A program made the position numbers and the translations under genes. The notes beneath the pieces are model-generated. The model ran no database searches, was not told where the DNA came from, and saw nothing but the letters and a program-made list of their open reading frames with translations. This document shows positions 41,043-45,197 of a stretch of DNA of 45,197 nucleotides, piece by piece. Source of the DNA: an uncultured Prevotella sp. (GTDB lineage Bacteria; Bacteroidota; Bacteroidia; Bacteroidales; Bacteroidaceae); contig UQKO01000014.1 of NCBI GenBank assembly GCA_900541575.1, forward strand, positions 1 through 45,197. Reading direction: 5' to 3'. Positions within the stretch are counted from its first letter, which is position 1. Every line of letters begins with the position of its first letter.

Positions 41043-43850
41043 CTATGCCGAGGGGGGCGAGGCAACGTATTCCTTGGGACTAACTCCGAAATAGTCTTTG
41101 AAGCATTTGGTGAGGTAACTCGGGGTGGCAAAGCCTACTTCGTAAGCAATTTCGGAAATCGACTTGTCTGTGCGAGTAAGCAGCTCGGCTGCTTTCTTGA
41201 TGCGGCGAATGCGTATGAGCTCTACAGGGGAGAATCCCGTGAGTTGCTTTACTTTTCGATAGAGTTGACTGCGCCCTATGCCTAGTTGTGAGGCAAGATA
41301 TTCCACGGAGAGGTCGGTGTCGGCAAGGTGTTTCTCCACGAGGGTACGGAAGCGTTCGATAAACGACTTGTCGGCTTCGCTAGCCTCGGCACTAAGTGTG
41401 GCTGCCGCAGCGCCTGTTTGGTCGCGGAAGAACTTTTGCATGCGGTGTCTGTTGTCGAGCAGATTGCGCAGTCGAGAGCAGAATATTTCGGGGCTGAAGG
41501 GCTTAGATATATAGGAATCAGCACCACTATTAAAGGCTGCAATGCGATCATCGTCCATAGCGCAGGCGGTGAGCATCATCACGGGAATGTGCGATGTTTG
41601 CCACTCCTCTTTTATATGGTGGCAACATTCGCGTCCGTCCATTATAGGCATCATCATGTCGCATACCACCACGTCGGGTAGCAGTCGGCGCGCCATTTCG
41701 AGTCCTTCCTTTCCGTCGGCGGCAGTTCTGACCACGTAGTCTTTGTGAAGAAGCAGGGTTATATAGGCGCGAATCTCCTCATTGTCGTCGATGATGAGCA
41801 CGGTGGGGCGCTTGTCGTTATTGTCTGCTGTAGCTTGATCCGTGTCTTCAGAAAGAGTTTTCTCGACTACTTGATTGAGTGCCAATTGCGAGGTCAGTTG
41901 TGTCATAGAGTGCGAGGTCGTCATATCGTCGACTATGGTAGTGTCTTTCTCGTGCTGCTTTGTTTCGGCTTGAGCATTGATGGGCACGCTGACGATGAAT
42001 CGTGTGCCTGTTCCGCGATTGCTCTCGGCCTTTACCGAGCCTTGCATGAGGTCGACGTAAGCTTTCACCGTAGCTAACCCAATGCCTGAGCCCTCGCGGG
42101 TGGCATCTACTTGGTAGAAACGATCAAAGATGTGGGGCAGTTTGTCTGCATCAATGCCTTGTCCCGTATCTTCCATTACGAGCTGGAGTTGAGGCTGGTG
42201 GTCAGTATCAGTGGAAAGGCTAGCCGTAACGCTGATGTGGCCTCCCTCAGGGGTAAACTTGAATGCATTGGACAGGATGTTGTAGATGATGCTTTCCATC
42301 TTTTGCGCATCAAGCCACCCTTGCGATGTTTCGCCTTCGGTGGGAAGTGCATCCATGTTCAAATGAAAACGCACAATGCGTTGGCGAGCCAGCGTGGCAA
42401 AGGGGGCGCACCATTGATGGATAGCTTCTCGCAGAGTGTAGTGTTGAAGATTGAGACGTAGTTGTCCGTTTTCAAATTTACGAAAATCGAGCGTTTGAGC
42501 CACAAGGCGCAACAGAATATCAGCATTTGCCTGCACCACGTGGAGCAATCCCTGCTGTTCTTCGGTCAGATTCTTAGCTCTTTGGAGTTGTTCTACGGGG
42601 GCGAGAATGAGTGTGAGCGGTGTACGTAGGTCGTGCGATACGCCAGTGAAGAAACTAATCTTCGATTGTGTGGTCTCCTCGAGTTCTTTCGACATCCTTA
42701 CCAGTTGATCGCGCTGCTCCTCGAGCTTTTGTTTCTGTTGTTTTAGTTTATCGTTGCGCTGAATGGTGGAATAATATAGGCGTACGCCCATACACGTCAT
42801 GGCTCCAATGAGGAGGATGATGACGAGGCAAGCCAGGAGCAAGAGCTTCTGCATGGAGTATCGAGAAAGGTATGCGTTCATCTTCTGCTCCATCTGGTCA
42901 ATGCGTTTCTCGCTTTCGGCTATTTGCTCATACTGTATGCGGAAAATGCGTGCTGTGGAAGCATCGATTACGGCCGAGCGGAGCTTCGTGTCGCGCTTGT
43001 AAGGCTCGTGTCGCAAGATGTGCATTGCGGTCTGTATCACCTTGTCGCCCCCAGTGGGGTAGACAAAGGTGGCTTGAATGTCGCCCTGTTCCACATTGTC
43101 GAGTCCTCTGCCGGGCTGTACTTGCCCGTCGATGCCTACGATTTTGATGTCGGCATGCCCTGCCCGCACTAATGCATGTCGTATGCGCACGCCTGTGCGG
43201 TCGTTGGGGGCGAGGATTACTTGGGGCACCGTGCCGGAGCGAAGCATTGAGTCGATCTGCGCCTCAATGCGAGGGCCTTCCCATCCCGACTCTACTTGGG
43301 CTATGAGGCGAATCTCGGGATGACTACCGATGATATCCATGAGTCCATTGTGGCGGTCGCGACTGACGCTCACTTTTCTTTGACCGACAAACTCAGCCAC
43401 GGTGCCGCCTTGAGGCAGAAGTTTTACGAGGTAGGCTCCCACGTCGCGCCCAATGCTTCGATTGTCGGCGCCTACGTAGGCTGTGTAGTGGGGAGGGGTT
43501 ACTCGGCGATCGGCCAATACCACGGGGATGCCTTGCTTCAAGGCTCGCTCTACAGCTGGAGCAAGGGCCTTCGACTCGTTGGGGATGACCACGAGGAGGT
43601 CTATGCCCGACTGGATGAGAGAATCGATTTGGCGGATTTGCTGGGCATTGTTGTCGTGAGCACAACGAATGTCGAGCTTCACGTGTTTATCGAAGTTGGC
43701 CTCGCGGCGCATCTCATGATTCATTTGGTCGTGCCAAATGTCGTGACTGCATTGCGACACTCCGATATGGTATTTCTTATTGCTTTCGCTGCATGCGCTG
43801 AGACATGCAGCGAGGAGCAAAAGATAGAAGATGGAGAGATACTTCTTCAT
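41043..43850 (-). CDS. Hybrid two-component system sensor/regulator with periplasmic sugar-binding-type sensor
   Basis: The 935-aa protein fuses all parts of a two-component system. A signal sequence with a possible lipobox (LSAC, Cys20) is followed by a type I periplasmic-binding domain (about 27-310, YHIGVSQCSHDIWHDQM), a membrane helix (336-357), a coiled segment, HisKA with His406 in VSHDLRTP, an ATPase domain (about 515-625, NILSNAFKFTPEGG), a receiver with Asp731 in VVVCDMMMP, and an AraC helix-turn-helix end (IAYEVGFATPSYLTKCFKDY). The periplasmic-binding type resembles the fructose sensor BT1754 more than the beta-propeller sensors. It probably senses a sugar and controls genes nearby or elsewhere. 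Confidence 0.92.
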   Translation of the reverse strand: MKKYLSIFYLLLLAACLSACSESNKKYHIGVSQCSHDIWHDQMNHEMRREANFDKHVKLDIRCAHDNNAQQIRQIDSLIQSGIDLLVVIPNESKALAPAVERALKQGIPVVLADRRVTPPHYTAYVGADNRSIGRDVGAYLVKLLPQGGTVAEFVGQRKVSVSRDRHNGLMDIIGSHPEIRLIAQVESGWEGPRIEAQIDSMLRSGTVPQVILAPNDRTGVRIRHALVRAGHADIKIVGIDGQVQPGRGLDNVEQGDIQATFVYPTGGDKVIQTAMHILRHEPYKRDTKLRSAVIDASTARIFRIQYEQIAESEKRIDQMEQKMNAYLSRYSMQKLLLLACLVIILLIGAMTCMGVRLYYSTIQRNDKLKQQKQKLEEQRDQLVRMSKELEETTQSKISFFTGVSHDLRTPLTLILAPVEQLQRAKNLTEEQQGLLHVVQANADILLRLVAQTLDFRKFENGQLRLNLQHYTLREAIHQWCAPFATLARQRIVRFHLNMDALPTEGETSQGWLDAQKMESIIYNILSNAFKFTPEGGHISVTASLSTDTDHQPQLQLVMEDTGQGIDADKLPHIFDRFYQVDATREGSGIGLATVKAYVDLMQGSVKAESNRGTGTRFIVSVPINAQAETKQHEKDTTIVDDMTTSHSMTQLTSQLALNQVVEKTLSEDTDQATADNNDKRPTVLIIDDNEEIRAYITLLLHKDYVVRTAADGKEGLEMARRLLPDVVVCDMMMPIMDGRECCHHIKEEWQTSHIPVMMLTACAMDDDRIAAFNSGADSYISKPFSPEIFCSRLRNLLDNRHRMQKFFRDQTGAAAATLSAEASEADKSFIERFRTLVEKHLADTDLSVEYLASQLGIGRSQLYRKVKQLTGFSPVELIRIRRIKKAAELLTRTDKSISEIAYEVGFATPSYLTKCFKDYFGVSPKEYVASPPSA

Positions 43851-43963
43851 TGTTAGGCAGGTAAGGAAAGATTTGCTGCGAAGTTACAAAAAAAGCGTGG
43901 AAAACCATATTTTTCACGTCTTAAGGCTTAAAAATGTAGTGCTATTAGAGTTAATAGGAATCC

Positions 43964-44019
43964 CCACGAAACATTCCGCCCCGACAGCATCACTGCTATC
44001 GGGGCGTTATGTTTCGTGG
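43964..44019. terminator. Large two-tier hairpin upstream of the hybrid sensor
   Basis: CCACGAAACAT (43964-43974) pairs with ATGTTTCGTGG (44009-44019), enclosing GCCCCGACAGC / GCTATCGGGGC. It has the stability of a terminator but no gene on either side obviously needs one, and no T run follows. The upper stem resembles the parC terminator (CCCCGACAGC). Confidence 0.5.
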
Positions 44020-44216
44020 GCCGAGGTTGTCGGGCTGATGTACAACCCTATCTCTTTTCCCACATGTGGCGGCAATCACTACCCGGGAATGACCCCGCCA
44101 CTATTCTTTCCTTAACAACCTTTTCACCCGGGTAATCTAACCTAAACCTGTTTTACCTTTATGCTTTTTCTGATTTTAGAATGGTGAGTGAGTCTGTGGC
44201 TACGCTTGTGGGTAGC

Positions 44217-44417
44217 TCATGTGGAAACACTGTGGATAGATTGAGCGAGATGCAAGCCATGTGCCGTGGGACGTTGCGTGATGAATCGGTTAAGATTCTC
44301 TAGCTTCTTCTCGTTGGCCAACGGCCGCGAGAAAAATGCGTTTAGTTTTTGTGTGTTAATGGAGATACCCGTCTGCACATTCTTGCACGTGCATTGTGTG
44401 TGGCAGACGGCTCGCAT
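44217..44417 (-). CDS. Doubtful small protein, 66 aa
   Basis: The frame begins 17 bases after a TACCTTTG box on the same strand and encodes a soluble, basic, Cys-containing peptide (ISINTQKLNAFFSRPLANEK). The position relative to the promoter supports expression; the lack of any known family and the hairpin CCGTCTGC/GCAGACGG inside its 5' part allow the alternative that the transcript is a structured non-coding RNA or a leader. Confidence 0.3.
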   Translation of the reverse strand: MRAVCHTQCTCKNVQTGISINTQKLNAFFSRPLANEKKLENLNRFITQRPTAHGLHLAQSIHSVST

Positions 44418-44433
44418 CGCTTAATAACTGGTG

Positions 44434-44441
44434 CAAAGGTA
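44434..44441 (-). promoter_or_regulatory. -7 element in the right intergenic region
   Basis: TACCTTTG on the minus strand. Transcription would run leftward through the doubtful small frame and the hairpin at 43964-44019 toward the hybrid sensor gene. Confidence 0.45.
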
Positions 44442-44779
44442 GAGAGACTTTTGACTCTTTACAAATAATTTTGGGGCTTTTCTGTGTACATTTGATGCGT
44501 TTGCAACAAATTTGTTATACTTTGCAACATATCTTCGCTTGTTCCGTGGAAAATGCTTGAAAAATAGATGCTTTTCGAGTGAAACGCGGGGGAGAATGAA
44601 GAAAATAAGCTTATTGCTTCGGCTACGTGAGACGTATTGTCCGCGAAAAATGGAGTTAGTTGTATACTATTCCTTTTAAATCCTTTTTCTTTCCTCCGGT
44701 ACTGGGTGAGAATAGCCCCTTTACTTAGCCTTTTGGCGTGAAGATACAGTATTCTCTTAAAGTATATTGTTGTTAGGCT

Positions 44780-44881
44780 AAAAGGCCGTAGAAGTTTTCT
44801 TAGAACGTTATTTAAGTCATCGTCCTTCGACCGAAGGACATGCGTCCCCTGACCGAAGGACGATAACATGGACGGCCTTTT
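44780..44881. repeat. Nested inverted repeat with GTCCTTCG repeats
   Basis: Outer arms AAAAGGCCGT (44780-44789) and ACGGCCTTTT (44872-44881) enclose inner arms ATCGTCCTTCG (44819-44829) and CGAAGGACGAT (44854-44864). The segment CGTCCTTCGACCGAAGGACA also occurs near 20303-20322 inside the island. It looks like a dispersed palindromic intergenic element. Confidence 0.7.
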
Positions 44882-45052
44882 CGCGTAACTTGAATGCCCA
44901 TGTAGAGATACATTATTCAAGTTTCGCTTTTAACTTCAGCGAGCTTTTATCGTCATTATCGGCTGCGTCTCAGCAATGCAAGCAAGCTTGATTGCTTATC
45001 GTTCTGTTCCGAAATCATCGTATGTCCATCTTGAAATGAGGATTCTTTGCTC

Positions 45053-45184
45053 TACCGGACGGCAGCGGTAGCTCTACCGGACGGCAGTGGTAGCTTTACC
45101 GGACGGCAGTGGTAGCTTTACCGGACGGCAGTGGTAGCTCTACCGGACGGCAGCGGTAAAGCTACCGAACGGCAGCGGCAGAGC
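45053..45184. repeat. Second tandem array of the 18-bp hairpin unit, six copies
   Basis: Units of the type TACCGGACGGCAGTGGTA start at 45053, 45075, 45097, 45119, 45141 and 45163, joined by GCTC, GCTT or AAGC. The array is bordered by TTTGCTC and GAGCAAA, an inverted repeat. It is the same unit as at 7441-7546; the most common central base after TACCG differs (G here, C or G there). Confidence 0.85.
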
Positions 45185-45197
45185 AAATGATGCTCAT

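Larger units (their letters stand above)
43851..45052. other. Gene-free right end of the window
   Basis: No convincing gene is seen apart from a doubtful 66-codon frame (44217-44417). The region contains a large hairpin (43964-44019), a minus-strand TACCTTTG box (44434-44441), a nested inverted repeat (44780-44881) and leads into the tandem array. The 153-codon minus frame at 44459-44920 crosses the nested repeat and has no domain, so it is not called. Confidence 0.55.

Noticed and set aside
44459..44920. 153-codon minus-strand frame
   Set aside because: It runs across the nested inverted repeat, has low-complexity Ser/Phe-rich composition and no domain or upstream promoter.
45053..45184. 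Possible CRISPR array at the window end
   Set aside because: Same 22-base unit with 4-base linkers and no spacers.

Overview
The window looks like chromosome from a Bacteroidales bacterium, most like Prevotellaceae. The evidence is Bacteroidetes-type promoter elements (TAnnTTTG, often TACCTTTG) in front of many genes, a PorX-type regulator of type IX secretion, a secreted protein with a type-IX-like C-terminal sorting domain, a hybrid two-component system with a periplasmic sensor and AraC output, a fasciclin lipoprotein, and the order parA-parB-DUF5683-mltD-rel. The genus is an inference.

Left backbone (1-20 kb). The window opens in the last bases of a 5S rRNA gene and its terminator. Next come ndk, the anaerobic ribonucleotide reductase pair nrdD-nrdG, a convergent guaD, a large secreted protein followed by a small MKKxYxxP-type peptide, and an 840-bp gene-free stretch with two kinds of inverted or tandem repeats. 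The leftward block parA-parB-DUF5683-mltD-rel and the rightward block surE-lpxB-parC follow, diverging near 15.0 kb.

Accessory island (20.1-34.3 kb). About 14 kb of visibly more AT-rich DNA lies between two copies of the last ~10 codons plus terminator of parC (19941-20089 and 34292-34438). A second ~82-bp repeat sits just inside each copy, and a transposase scrap lies at the right edge. No integrase is visible. The island has three operons. A leftward one encodes two paralogous phosphoribosyltransferases, a DprA/Smf-like protein, a HAD phosphatase, a 41-aa peptide, a tandem (two-DTG) retropepsin-like protease and a zinc-ribbon-like protein. A rightward one encodes a membrane-anchored protein, a caspase-like protease with signal peptide and C-terminal anchor, a polytopic membrane protein that appears frameshifted, and a TPR-CHAT protease split over two overlapping frames. 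A second leftward operon, convergent with the CHAT gene, encodes an ECF sigma factor, a membrane anti-sigma-like protein and two more membrane-anchored proteins, one of only 59 aa. A broken XRE regulator lies beyond it. Three distinct protease families plus a nucleotide-processing set and a sigma/anti-sigma switch in one mobile block make this the best candidate for an undescribed stress or defence system. No function is proven by the sequence.

Right backbone (34.4-45.2 kb). An exported protein of unknown function is followed by leftward porX, a sulfotransferase, a FAS1-domain lipoprotein and a BT1754-like hybrid two-component sensor. The last 1.3 kb has no convincing gene but holds several hairpins, one sharing a repeat with the island, and ends in a second array of the same 22-bp tandem hairpin repeat found near 7.4 kb.
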